This document shows positions 42,201 through 49,769 of a stretch of 62,832 bases of DNA, in pieces. This DNA is from an uncultured Eubacteriales bacterium (GTDB taxonomy: Bacteria > Bacillota > Clostridia > Oscillospirales > Oscillospiraceae), in NCBI GenBank assembly GCA_900544975.1, contig UQXI01000012.1, positions 1-62,832 of the forward strand, read 5' to 3'. A program made the position numbers and the translations under genes. Below the pieces are notes generated by a model. It was not told the DNA's origin. It searched no databases and was given only the letters and a program-made list of their open reading frames with translations. The stretch's first letter is position 1. Every line of letters starts with the position of its first letter.

Positions 42201-44569
42201 TAGGGGTGGCCGCCGATGAAACCGTACTGGTCATCCTCCTGGTCCCGCACCAAAGCGTCCAGACAGACCTGCCTGAAGTGGTCAAATTGCTCCCGATACT
42301 TCTGCACCTCCGGATCATTGGGATGAAGACCGATCGAATTCCCCATGGGCACCATGGTCCAGCCGCCGTAATCCGCCCCCTGGGCGAGGCCTCCCATCAT
42401 GCTGCTGCATTGCTTCATTGCCGCTTTCTGCAGCTCCGGCGTCATGGAACCGGATGCCTCCAGGCCCATATAGAGGAAGATGGGCTCGGTCCACGCGCCC
42501 CAGTAGTATTTACCGTCTTCCCCCTGACCAATGTAATCATGCAGCCGCCGGACGTAGTTCACCCCCTGGTAATCATACGGGTTGTCGCCCTGGGCCACAA
42601 TCTGCAAAATGGCGGCGCCGATGTCCGTGCCAGCCCATGTCCGCCCGGGCTTATGTTCTTTGAGATTGTAAAAGGTGAAGCCGTACTGGTCAAAGTCCTC
42701 CCGGAGCACGGATTTCGCCATCCACACATCCCAGTATGATCTCGTGAGGTTGCGGTGGGTCTGATAGTACTCCCGCAGCTGGTAAACCGTTTTGGTCACC
42801 AGGTCATCCTCGCTGACGATTCTGCCTACCGTCACTGCAAACGTCCGGGTTGCAGAGGCCTCTCCCTTGGTGATTGTGGCAGTCAGCGTCACCTTCTGCT
42901 CCGAATAGGACACCGTCACCTTGCCGGCGTCAGAAATGGCGGCGGGGTTTGAGCTGCTCCAGGAAATGGCGCTGCCACTCGCCCCGCTGGTGGGCAAATC
43001 CATATCCGCCGTTGTAAACAGGGGAATGACGATGGCATTCCGATCGTCATGGACAGCCGCTTTGTCCGTCTGGACCTCCCCACCCAGGGGGAGGACCTTC
43101 ACGACAAAGCTTCTGGACGCTTCCGCGGAGCCAAAGGTCACCTTGGCCGTCAGGGTCACAACCACAGCCGGCTCTCCCGCGGCCGGGTTTTTCACTTCGC
43201 CGGTGGCAGGATCTACCACCGCCGGATTGCTGGAGGTCCACACAATGCTGCTGCCAAACCGGCCCGTGGCGGGCAGAAACAGCTGCCCCATGGTAGTCGC
43301 CGGAAGCGCCAGAGCATCCAGATCATGGGCCACCGTGTCCCCATCCGACAGCTCCGGATCATACACAAAGGTTGCCATCACAGCGTCGTTGTGGAGATAG
43401 TCGCCCAGCGCCACAGAGCCGCGCCAGACACTCCCATGGCGGATCCCCGCCGTTGAAATCGGCAGGCTCCGATCGTTCCAATTAAAATACCCACCCAGGT
43501 CCTTGTCTGTAAAGTGGGTGTTGTTTTCGTCTTCAATGTGCGCCCTCGTTACAAAGCTGCGCAGCAGCTGGTCCATGAGGCCCAGAGCGTCCACCTGCTC
43601 TTTCTTCCCCGCTGCAACCAGCGCAGAGATGTATTGGGGCAAGATGGTATCCCCTTTGATGGCCCTTGCCATCCTGGAAATCGATCCCTGGTAGGAGCCT
43701 TCTTCCTCCCCATAGAGCACCTCAAAGGTGTGCAGAAGGCCGGTGAGCTCCTTGCTTGCAAGTTCCTTCAGTGGATATGTGGTCCCGTGGACCGTGACCG
43801 GCGTCTCATCCTCCAGCCACCGGGCCAGAAGCAGCGCCGCATCGGTTTGTACGAACAGTTTGGAGGCCATGAGCAGGTCCTGCCCTGTCTGGCCGATGAC
43901 GCGTCCATCGGGGATCTCCCAGAGGACGCCCTTTGTGTTTTCGAATTTGGCGTCGCCGAAGCTCTCCAGATAAGTCTCGATGGCGCCGGTCCGGGTCTGC
44001 CGCTGGGTCCCCCCCGCCACCTGCCAGTTGCCCCCGGCGTAGTACATCTCCAGAGCCAGCAGGGAATAGGTGTTGGTGATGCTGGCCGCCACCGGAATCT
44101 GCTTGTTTGCCACCGTGGAGACAAAGTTCCCATCCTCTTCCAGGTTGGACAGCAGGTCTCCAATCAAGTCGGAGGCGGTCTCTGCAGGGAAGCCATAGTC
44201 CAGCAGGTGCACCTTCCGGGGGTCCTCCCCCCGCACCATGGCGTCAATGGCCGCCACACCCTCCGCCGTGCCAAGGCCGGAAGCCCCACCGGCTGAGTAG
44301 GCTGTCTCGCCCCCAGTAAAATCCGCGTTCAGGGGAATCTGCGCCGTCCGCTCCCGGTCCCGGGTCAGGGCGTATACCGCCAGCGCCGTGAGGGGCACAT
44401 ATTCCGTGTTCCGCTCATAATAGGCCAGGTTTGCCTCTTGGGCAGCCGTCAGGTCCTCCCTACTTGCCGCCGTCACCGCCCCCGGCAGCAGACCAACCAG
44501 AAGCGCCAACGCCAGCAACAGGGATACGGCCCGCCTGGCCCGGCCCCTCCATCCAATTCTAGGTTCCAT
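39269..44569 (-). CDS. Giant wall-anchored transcobalamin-like protein
   Basis: 1,766 residues from ATG 44569 (an ATG at 44578 lies too near AAGGAG). Signal peptide; helical-repeat domain 1 (about 40-420); two atypical bacterial Ig domains (to about 590); helical domain 2 (593-870); DUF4430 number 1 (about 933-1020); a third Ig domain; DUF4430 number 2 (about 1130-1245, GWMYRITHDG, DDYVEWLYTRDLG); two three-helix repeats (EAIAAAREAYDQLTDAQKRL type); helical domain 3 of prenyltransferase/squalene-oxidase type (1380-1670, GGWS, DGGFYT, NSESCAQVVVALTALGL); a Lys-Pro-Thr-Asp linker; sorting signal NPATGD, membrane segment and KKKRAKK. The helical barrel plus DUF4430 is the transcobalamin/intrinsic-factor architecture. 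Predicted surface corrinoid binder. Confidence 0.85.
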   Translation of the reverse strand: MEPRIGWRGRARRAVSLLLALALLVGLLPGAVTAASREDLTAAQEANLAYYERNTEYVPLTALAVYALTRDRERTAQIPLNADFTGGETAYSAGGASGLGTAEGVAAIDAMVRGEDPRKVHLLDYGFPAETASDLIGDLLSNLEEDGNFVSTVANKQIPVAASITNTYSLLALEMYYAGGNWQVAGGTQRQTRTGAIETYLESFGDAKFENTKGVLWEIPDGRVIGQTGQDLLMASKLFVQTDAALLLARWLEDETPVTVHGTTYPLKELASKELTGLLHTFEVLYGEEEGSYQGSISRMARAIKGDTILPQYISALVAAGKKEQVDALGLMDQLLRSFVTRAHIEDENNTHFTDKDLGGYFNWNDRSLPISTAGIRHGSVWRGSVALGDYLHNDAVMATFVYDPELSDGDTVAHDLDALALPATTMGQLFLPATGRFGSSIVWTSSNPAVVDPATGEVKNPAAGEPAVVVTLTAKVTFGSAEASRSFVVKVLPLGGEVQTDKAAVHDDRNAIVIPLFTTADMDLPTSGASGSAISWSSSNPAAISDAGKVTVSYSEQKVTLTATITKGEASATRTFAVTVGRIVSEDDLVTKTVYQLREYYQTHRNLTRSYWDVWMAKSVLREDFDQYGFTFYNLKEHKPGRTWAGTDIGAAILQIVAQGDNPYDYQGVNYVRRLHDYIGQGEDGKYYWGAWTEPIFLYMGLEASGSMTPELQKAAMKQCSSMMGGLAQGADYGGWTMVPMGNSIGLHPNDPEVQKYREQFDHFRQVCLDALVRDQEDDQYGFIGGHPYSGYSAAIGTNSVLIGTVSATRSGISGWDFRNGEEWTQDNGDTIVSLLYQKSVVGKEEIHTQTGIAFADLYHGSNVWVSENPTPEKLSAYIREAEGLLRESDAYTAASVAALQAALERAKAVEGEEYAFGEPYFALQQALKEMKPAGSISVTILGTADRETLLSTAPVDASGSTYLEVLQKASVEYGFSFTPTSQAIVEVSGLYAGEGAGWYLYDGQARVTDLKGKPADGAALTLKYCSDTTRLEQEATLEQHLTVDAAEALDLGDVSAVTSDLALPQSGAFGTSIVWLSDKPLVISNTGAVTRSESDVHVTLTAIVTGAAGETSIRKELVVTVKGTQENPVTTEQYAYISVVDPKGETYLEKTRYEIEAGETAYTLLKKTGLTLDVEEHSEYGVYVKAIEGWGEFSDGSMSGWMYRITHDGTTNFPGQSAALEPVSNDDYVEWLYTRDLGEDIGGGPNAEENYKAANAVEALIAAIGDPVTLESEEAIAAAREAYDQLTDAQKRLVRNYDALTAAETALAELKKTDEDQAAADRVKALIDAIGTVTLERETAIREARTAYDALTDLQKKLVSNYQKLVDAESALAYLKLPHADAAAAYQSTGDYLTALGKEYTPTVGSIGGEWMVLGLARSGREVPAGYYDNVVSYVNQKIDQQGRLHSSKSTDNSRLILALTAMGKDVTDVGGHNLLQGLTDMKYVKKQGINGPIWALIALDCHGYEVPTAPTGADPVTRQKLIEAILDGRLADGGWSISGRVSDADMTGMAIQALAPYYKTQKEVQAAVDQALQLLSKLQEPDGGFYTLDTNGSPYANSESCAQVVVALTALGLDPHTDSRFIKQGHSVLDALCSYVVAGGGFCHLTGGQRNGMATEQGYYALTAYFRLKDGKTGLYDMSDVTIQKGNQEDPTKPTDPAKPTDPSKPTDPAAPTDQPTNSNKKPNNPATGDDSPVGLYTGILILGLLAAAALAAPELKKKRAKK

Positions 44570-44597
44570 TCTCCGCATGTCTCCTTTCCAAGTAGTC

Positions 44598-44692
44598 GAC
44601 TGAGGCAAAGCGGAACGGTCAAGACCGTTCCCTGTCAGGCATCCTCCCATGGACTGACAGAGTCCAATCTTGACGCGTCCGCTTTTGCAGTC
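44598..44692. repeat. Inverted repeat enclosing a REP type B copy
   Basis: Outer arms 44598-44614 and 44678-44692 (GACTG, GCAAAGCGGA segments) enclose GGAACGGTC-AA-GACCGTTCC (44612-44631). The tetranucleotide is ACAG rather than GTAG on the minus strand. It lies between the small DUF4430 gene and the giant gene. Confidence 0.7.
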
Positions 44693-44712
44693 AACCTGCT
44701 AAATTACTTCAT

Positions 44713-45363
44713 TTAAGCAGCAGGATAATAGATCTCGTAGGGGCTGACGTCGAAGACAATCTCCATGCCATCCACCAGTCCATAATTGGTGCCATAGCAC
44801 TTCAGCGCAGAAATCACGCCGTTCTGGGTACAAGCAATGTTCCAGCCTGTGCCACTGTATACATCATACTTGATCCCATTCACAGTCTCCTGGCGCGTAT
44901 CATTGGTCTCAATGTTCTGCCCCTGTACATAATGAATATAGCCACCGGCAGGGCAAGTCTCCGTAGGATTGGGATCCCAACCACCCTGAATATCATCAAT
45001 ATCATGGTAGTAGAATGCCGCAATAATAGCATCCAGCACATTGGTTTGGAGACCAGCAGGGGGATTATAGACGGCGTCGCGAACGCCACTGTCCACAAAC
45101 AGCTCCTGAATGTCCTCAATGCTCATCTCATAGTTCAAGATGTAATAGTTCGCATTGACATTTGCCATGGTGGGAGTGCCGCCCTTGTAAGCCTGGTCAG
45201 CAGGCTTTCCCTCCGCATCCAAGCCGCCCTTGGTGAACATGTTGTATGTAATCGAAACCTTGACTGTACCGGAAGTCGCTTCCTTTGCAAAGACCCCGCT
45301 GCTCATGGCAAGCACCATGGTCAGCACCAACAGCAACGACAGGAATTTTTTGATATGCTTCAT
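44713..45363 (-). CDS. Small secreted DUF4430-like protein
   Basis: 216 residues, ATG 45363 with AAAGGAG upstream. Signal peptide (LSLLLVLTMVLAMSSGVFA). The mature part has TVKVSITYNMF at its start and TGWNIACTQNG...YGLVDGMEIVFDVSPY at its end, which match the strand pattern of DUF4430 domains (SGW...G...L.DGD.I.W). A helical insert with YYHDIDDIQGGWDPNP is not recognised. First gene behind the cobalamin riboswitch. No anchor, so secreted or held by a partner. Confidence 0.75.
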   Translation of the reverse strand: MKHIKKFLSLLLVLTMVLAMSSGVFAKEATSGTVKVSITYNMFTKGGLDAEGKPADQAYKGGTPTMANVNANYYILNYEMSIEDIQELFVDSGVRDAVYNPPAGLQTNVLDAIIAAFYYHDIDDIQGGWDPNPTETCPAGGYIHYVQGQNIETNDTRQETVNGIKYDVYSGTGWNIACTQNGVISALKCYGTNYGLVDGMEIVFDVSPYEIYYPAA

Positions 45364-45614
45364 AACAAGAACTCCTTTAAACTATTAATTTGTTTCGTCA
45401 ATTTTGCGCTGCAGTCCGAACCATACCGCAGCAACCTGCCGCCGGGATCTATGCGCGCAGGTCCGCATGTCAGAACGGATACAAAACCGTACAACCTCCT
45501 GGCCTGGAAGGATGTCAGTCTGTATGCGGGAGTATGTATTGTCACAGCCCGGGCTGTTGGCAATCAAATGGAAAAATTCTGCATTTTATGCTTTTTAGGC
45601 TTTCATTTCGGCGC

Positions 45615-45650
45615 AAAAAAAGATCACACTGGCATTCTAATGCCAATGCG
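45615..45650 (-). terminator. Terminator after the cobalamin riboswitch
   Basis: On the minus strand CATTGGCATT / AATGCCAGTG, then GTGATCTTTTTTTGC. About 250 bases before the first start codon. Fits riboswitch control by termination. Confidence 0.75.
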
Positions 45651-45704
45651 ACCGTCCTTTCTCGCCTCAATCTTGTCCCTCGCCCCATGGGGAGCGCCCT
45701 TCAA

Positions 45705-45880
45705 GCTCGATCATCGTCGGTATTCTGGCTCATGCATTGGGAAGCAAAGGGCTTCTGCGTTTGTATTCCGCCTTCCCAGGTTTCCCCAGTGACCGGATTG
45801 CTCCATGAATACAAACTCCTGCATTTACAGCAACAGGCAAAGCTCCGGACTCTAACCGGATTTCCTAATCACCGCACCTG
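45705..45880 (-). promoter_or_regulatory. Cobalamin riboswitch
   Basis: Reading the minus strand: AGGTGCGG, GATTAGGAAATCCGGTTAGA, GTCCGGAGC, TGTTGCTGTAAATG, CACTGGGGAAACCTGGGAAG and the B12 box GAGCCAGAATACCGACGA (45714-45731). Order and core sequences match the AdoCbl-type riboswitch. The switch should turn the operon off when corrinoid is plentiful. Confidence 0.92.
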
Positions 45881-45936
45881 CCGAATCCGGCAGTCTTGAT
45901 GGGTGACACGATGCAGCATATTGACTTGTTCAGGGG

Positions 45937-46008
45937 AGATATTCCACAACCACGTACAAATGTCCCTGCATTTGTACCCATCGGGGGCTTCCCTGGCATC
46001 GAATATCT
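45937..46008 (-). other. Extra structured RNA element in the leader
   Basis: AGATATTC (46001-46008) and GAATATCT (45937-45944) form an 8-bp closing stem around a second perfect hairpin TACAAATG/CATTTGTA (45955-45976). It lies between the promoter and the cobalamin riboswitch and is not part of the riboswitch consensus. Not recognised. Confidence 0.5.
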
Positions 46009-46016
46009 TTATTTTG

Positions 46017-46045
46017 ATTATACACATAAGAGGTAGGAATGTCAA
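46017..46045 (-). promoter_or_regulatory. Consensus promoter of the cobalamin-uptake operon
   Basis: TTGACA (46040-46045), exactly 17 bases, TATAAT (46017-46022) on the minus strand: a perfect sigma-A promoter, as expected for a unit controlled after initiation. Confidence 0.9.
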
Positions 46046-46526
46046 CAGGCAATTTCTAAAAAAAACACAATCTGCCCGTTCTGTACCTCATTCGCGTTTT
46101 AAAGTCGTCTCCCCGCAAAGAAAATCCCCGCGGCGACACAAGCGGGAGGTTTTCCAGATATTTCCAGGTATATCATCCCATTTTTTATGTCTCCAGGAGA
46201 AACACCCGTCTTTCTGCATGGCTATTCACGCTTTGAAAAAAATCTTTACTATTTTTCTGAAAAGGCATTTCATTCCGGATATGATTATGCTATAATAGCC
46301 ACGTTGATACACTCTGAATTTGAAAACGTGCGCATTTGACCAGGCAGAGGCCATACACCAGCAGCGCATTTCCCGTCAGCGGTAACTATGACGGCAAATT
46401 CAGGTCCTTGCCACCGGTCCGTGCAAACTTGCACTGCTGGCAGCAATCTGCCGTCCATACACCCGCCCACAGAGGCCTCCAGCCAAACACCACACAACAG
46501 CAGCGACCGCTGCAGATAGGAGTAAT
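46046..46526 (+). promoter_or_regulatory. Spacer with extended -10 promoter and long leader
   Basis: 46046-46280 is AT-rich and holds nothing I can assign. TGCTATAAT at 46288-46296 is an extended -10 with a poor -35, directed to the gene at 46527. Its leader is about 220 bases, longer than needed, without a motif I recognise. Confidence 0.45.
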
Positions 46527-47297
46527 ATGATGAAGTATCGCCCTTATGAAAATCCTTCCACATCCAAGCAGGCATCCGTCATCCCCTGGATCACCGGAGC
46601 TTCCATTGCCTTTCTTGCTCTTATAAACCTCGCCATGTTTTTCTGGAGTGGCCAGGCCAGCTTTGCGCTTCTGGCGTTTCTATGCGCCGTCTATCTGCCA
46701 ACACCTTTGACCAACTCCCGGATGGATGGGGTCGGAGCCTGGTCCTATTTCACCTCCGTCGCTGCCGCCCTGGCTTACGGCGCCATCTGCGCCGTGCAGT
46801 GCTGGTGGATCACCCTGTTGGCCCTTGTGACGACAATCTCCGCCACCTGGCTTCTGTACCGCCAGCACCGGAAGCAGTCTTTCCATTTGCCCCGGCGGCC
46901 GGGAATGACCTTCCAGTGTCCTTCTGACCAGGTGTGGATTCCCCTGTACCATTTCGCCATGCTTCTGGTATTTGCCATTCTGAGCATGCGCAGCTTCCCC
47001 ATCTCCATATCGCTGTTCCTGGTGCTCCTCTCCCTGCTGGCTGCTGCATTTGGACTCCGGAACTGGGCCTGGGGAATCGCCCTGGAGCCGGACGGGCTCA
47101 CAGTTTACAGCCTCCAGCGTTCCAATTTCTATTCCTGGACGGATATGGGTACCCCGCTCTTTGGCGTAAACCGCTGGTACCTGTACGACCGGCAGAACCG
47201 GTGCATCTGCACCGTCCCGGCCTGGGAAGCCGCAACCAGCGCCCTGCCTCAGAAGCTGGAAGAAATCCTATGCAACCACCTCCCCGAACATTCTTAA
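46527..47297 (+). CDS. Hypothetical membrane protein, 256 aa
   Basis: Starts at 46527 or, with a better-spaced ATAGGAG, the second ATG at 46530. Four to six membrane segments in two groups (residues about 20-110 and 140-185), joined by a Lys/Arg/His loop, and a soluble C-terminal part of about 70 residues with LEPDGLTVYSLQRSNFYSWTDM, which resembles a PH-like (YcxB-type) domain. No function can be stated. Own promoter, no operon partner except possibly the next small gene. Confidence 0.7.
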   Translation: MMKYRPYENPSTSKQASVIPWITGASIAFLALINLAMFFWSGQASFALLAFLCAVYLPTPLTNSRMDGVGAWSYFTSVAAALAYGAICAVQCWWITLLALVTTISATWLLYRQHRKQSFHLPRRPGMTFQCPSDQVWIPLYHFAMLLVFAILSMRSFPISISLFLVLLSLLAAAFGLRNWAWGIALEPDGLTVYSLQRSNFYSWTDMGTPLFGVNRWYLYDRQNRCICTVPAWEAATSALPQKLEEILCNHLPEHS

Positions 47298-47313
47298 ACT
47301 GCAAGCCATCCGC

Positions 47314-47341
47314 TTGATTTTCTATGGGCTTGTGTGATACT
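47314..47341 (+). promoter_or_regulatory. Probable promoter of the 75-aa gene
   Basis: TTGATT (47314-47319), 16 bases, GATACT (47336-47341). Moderate match. Confidence 0.4.
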
Positions 47342-47373
47342 CTATAGGAAACCTACAAAAGGAGCAACGAGCC

Positions 47374-47601
47374 ATGCAGAAATACGAGCTGATTCGGGAG
47401 CGCTTTACCACCTGCTCCGGCGACCGGCATCCTCAAACCACCATGGAGGAACTGACCATCCCAGACCCGGAATCCTATGTGCAGAATTTATTTCAAATGG
47501 AAAAACATCTCCAAATCCAGCAGCATCAAACCGACAGCAGTCTGGTCTTTGACGTCTACACCAGCGGCATCCACCAGCGCTTCACCTTCACAGAACTGTA
47601 A
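47374..47601 (+). CDS. Hypothetical small protein, 75 aa
   Basis: ATG 47374, with AAAAGGAG 9 bases upstream. The product is hydrophilic, without Cys pairs beyond one (TTCSGDRH) and without membrane segments; contains EELTIPDPESYVQNLF and ends FDVYTSGIHQRFTFTEL. No family recognised. The good ribosome binding site and coding-like third positions support it as real. Confidence 0.55.
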   Translation: MQKYELIRERFTTCSGDRHPQTTMEELTIPDPESYVQNLFQMEKHLQIQQHQTDSSLVFDVYTSGIHQRFTFTEL

Positions 47602-47661
47602 TCCCAAGGAACACCGATTCCGCCGGAACCCTCGGAAGCACAGAAAACATCCCACAGCCAC

Positions 47662-47685
47662 GTAGGGAATGGTCTTGACCATTCC
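47662..47685 (+). repeat. REP element type B, covariant copy
   Basis: GTAG + GGAATGGTC-TT-GACCATTCC. Compared with the copy at 24375, one C-G pair of the stem is replaced by T-A on both arms. Confidence 0.75.
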
Positions 47686-47714
47686 GCCTTGCCGCATAAG
47701 CGGAGGAACATATC

Positions 47715-47766
47715 AAAAAATTCCCCCTTTGTCTCATCAGAAACAAAGGGGGGATTTCCGTTTTTA
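47715..47766. terminator. Bidirectional terminator
   Basis: CCCCCTTTGT / ACAAAGGGGG stem with T-runs on both sides (TTTTT at 47761 on plus; TTTTTT on minus). Lies between the 75-aa gene and the GGGtGRT gene. Confidence 0.8.
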
Positions 47767-47770
47767 AAAA

Positions 47771-48772
47771 TCAGCCTTTCAGCGCCTCTTCCACAGCCAC
47801 AGCTACGGAAACGGTGGCGCCGACCATGGGGTTGTTGCCCATGCCCAGGAAGCCCATCATCTCCACGTGGGCCGGGACGGAGGAGGAACCTGCAAACTGG
47901 GCGTCGCTGTGCATCCGGCCCATGGTGTCGGTCATGCCGTAAGAAGCGGGACCAGCAGCCATGTTGTCCGGGTGCAGAGTCCGGCCGGTGCCGCCGCCGG
48001 AGGCGACGGAGAAATACTTCTTGCCCTGCTCCACGCACTCCTTCTTATAGGTGCCTGCCACAGGATGCTGGAACCGGGTGGGGTTGGTGGAGTTGCCGGT
48101 GATGGAGACATCCACGCCCTCGTGGTGCATAATGGCCACACCCTCGCGGACATCGTCGGCGCCATAGCAGCGGACCGCTGCCCGCTCGCCCTCGGAGTAG
48201 GGATACTCCTTCACAACTTTCAGTTCGCCGGTGTAGTAATCAAACTGCGTCTGCACATAGGTGAAGCCGTTGATCCGGCTGATGATCTGCGCTGCATCCT
48301 TCCCCAGGCCGTTGAGGATGACCCGCAGGGGCTCCTTCCGGGCGCGGTTTGCAGAGCGAGCGATACCAATGGCGCCCTCTGCAGCAGCAAAGGACTCGTG
48401 GCCCGCCAGGAAGGCAAAGCACTTGGTCTCATCCCGCAGGAGCATGGCGCCCAGGTTGCCATGGCCCAGGCCCACCTTCCGGTCCTCGGCCACGGAGCCG
48501 GGGATGCAGAAGGCCTGCAAGCCGATGCCAATGGCCTCGGCCGCCTCAGCGGCCGTCTTTACGCCCTTCTTGATGGCAATGGCTGCGCCCACGGTGTAGG
48601 CCCAGGCAGCATCCTCAAAGCAGATGGGCTGAATATTTTTGGTAATGGTGTAGGGATCAAAGCCCTTTTCCTCGCAAATGGTCTTGCACTCTTCCACGGA
48701 AGAAATGCCATACTGAGCGAGGACGCCATTGATCTTGTTGATCTTTCTCTCGTAACCTTCAAACAAAGCCAT
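47771..48772 (-). CDS. GGGtGRT family protein
   Basis: 333 residues. Named for the SVASGGGTGRTLHPDNMA stretch seen near residue 255; other conserved-looking parts are VGLGHGNLGAMLL, FLAGHESFAAAEGAIGIA and MGFLGMGNNPMVGATVSVAVAVEEAL. No catalytic assignment exists. It always, to my knowledge, neighbours an Fe-S scaffold-like gene, as here (15 bases downstream of it). Soluble, no signal peptide. Downstream terminator at 47715. Confidence 0.88.
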   Translation of the reverse strand: MALFEGYERKINKINGVLAQYGISSVEECKTICEEKGFDPYTITKNIQPICFEDAAWAYTVGAAIAIKKGVKTAAEAAEAIGIGLQAFCIPGSVAEDRKVGLGHGNLGAMLLRDETKCFAFLAGHESFAAAEGAIGIARSANRARKEPLRVILNGLGKDAAQIISRINGFTYVQTQFDYYTGELKVVKEYPYSEGERAAVRCYGADDVREGVAIMHHEGVDVSITGNSTNPTRFQHPVAGTYKKECVEQGKKYFSVASGGGTGRTLHPDNMAAGPASYGMTDTMGRMHSDAQFAGSSSVPAHVEMMGFLGMGNNPMVGATVSVAVAVEEALKG

Positions 48773-48787
48773 TGTGCTGTCCTCCTC

Positions 48788-49480
48788 TTATTCGTGACGG
48801 GGGTCGATATACTTCACGGCGTTTTCAAACTGGCCGTAATGGCCCTTGGCCTTCTCCAGCGCCTGATTGGCGTCGTCGCCCTTCTTGATGAAGTCCATCA
48901 TCTTGCCCAGGTTGACAAACTCGTAGCCGGTAATCAGGTCGTCGCCGTTCAGGGCAACACGGGTCACATAGCCCTCCGCCATCTCCAGATAGCGGGGACC
49001 CTTGGCCCGGGTGGCAAACATGGTGCCCACCTGGCTCCGCAGGCCCTTGCCCAGGTCCTCCAGGGAAGCGCCCACGGCCAGACCGCCCTCGGAAAACGCA
49101 GACTGGCTGCGGCCATAGACGATCTGCAGGAACAGCTCCCGCATGGCGGTGTTGATGGCGTCGCACACCAGGTCGGTGTTCAGCGCCTCCAGAATGGTCT
49201 TACCAATGAGAATTTCCGCAGCCATTGCGGCGGAATGGGTCATGCCGGAGCAGCCCAAGGTCTCAACCAGGGCCTCTTCAATGACGCCCTCTTTCACATT
49301 CAACGTCAGCTTGCAGGCGCCCTGCTGGGGAGCGCACCAACCCACACCGTGGGTGAAGCCGCTGATATCTTGAATCTCCTTGGCCTGAACCCACTTGCCC
49401 TCTTCCGGAATGGGAGCGGGGCCGTGATAGGCGCCTTTGGCCACGGAGCACATATGTTGTACTTCTGCTGAGTAAATCAT
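48788..49480 (-). CDS. NifU-like iron-sulfur scaffold protein
   Basis: 230 residues from ATG 49480 (MIYSAEVQHMCSVAKG), with GAAAGGA upstream. Contains GWCAPQQGACKLTL and ETLGCSGMTHSAAMAAEILIGK, the Cys-bearing positions of the NifU/IscU N-terminal fold, but the spacing differs from true IscU and the protein has a longer C-terminal half. It forms a transcription unit with the GGGtGRT gene. Role in cluster building or in an unknown redox enzyme. Confidence 0.82.
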   Translation of the reverse strand: MIYSAEVQHMCSVAKGAYHGPAPIPEEGKWVQAKEIQDISGFTHGVGWCAPQQGACKLTLNVKEGVIEEALVETLGCSGMTHSAAMAAEILIGKTILEALNTDLVCDAINTAMRELFLQIVYGRSQSAFSEGGLAVGASLEDLGKGLRSQVGTMFATRAKGPRYLEMAEGYVTRVALNGDDLITGYEFVNLGKMMDFIKKGDDANQALEKAKGHYGQFENAVKYIDPRHE

Positions 49481-49563
49481 GGCGATATTCCTTTCTTTTC
49501 CAAGACCGGGGCAAGCCCAGTCCAACGTAGAGTCACTTCGGGAAATTCTAAATTTCCGGAGGT

Positions 49564-49592
49564 ATTATACCGTCCAAGCGGACATTTGTCAA
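49564..49592 (-). promoter_or_regulatory. Consensus promoter of the scaffold/GGGtGRT pair
   Basis: TTGACA (49587-49592), 17 bases, TATAAT (49564-49569). The spacer carries a small palindrome GTCC-GCTT-GGAC, and GGAAATT/AATTTCC follows the -10 region (about 49541-49559); either could be an operator. Confidence 0.85.
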
Positions 49593-49673
49593 TCTGTCAG
49601 AAAAAATCTCGGAGGAATCCGTACATTGTCCATTCAATTCGCCAAAACCAGTATGGAGATTTGCAAGGAATCG

Positions 49674-49712
49674 CCCGGATGGTTCCACAGATCCTGTAGG
49701 AATCCATCCGGG
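49674..49712 (-). terminator. Stem-loop after hsp20
   Basis: CCCGGATGG-TTCC against GGAA-TCCATCCGGG, 13 pairs with one bulge, 58 bases past the hsp20 stop. No T-run. Confidence 0.45.
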
Positions 49713-49769
49713 CCATTTGTCGTTTCAGCTTCCAAGAGGTTGTAAAAATTCTTGGAAAGCTCCGCTACT

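Noticed and set aside
45360..45563. Short minus-strand frame in the B12 operon leader
   Set aside because: It overlaps the start region of the first gene, lacks a ribosome binding site, and lies in a regulatory leader.
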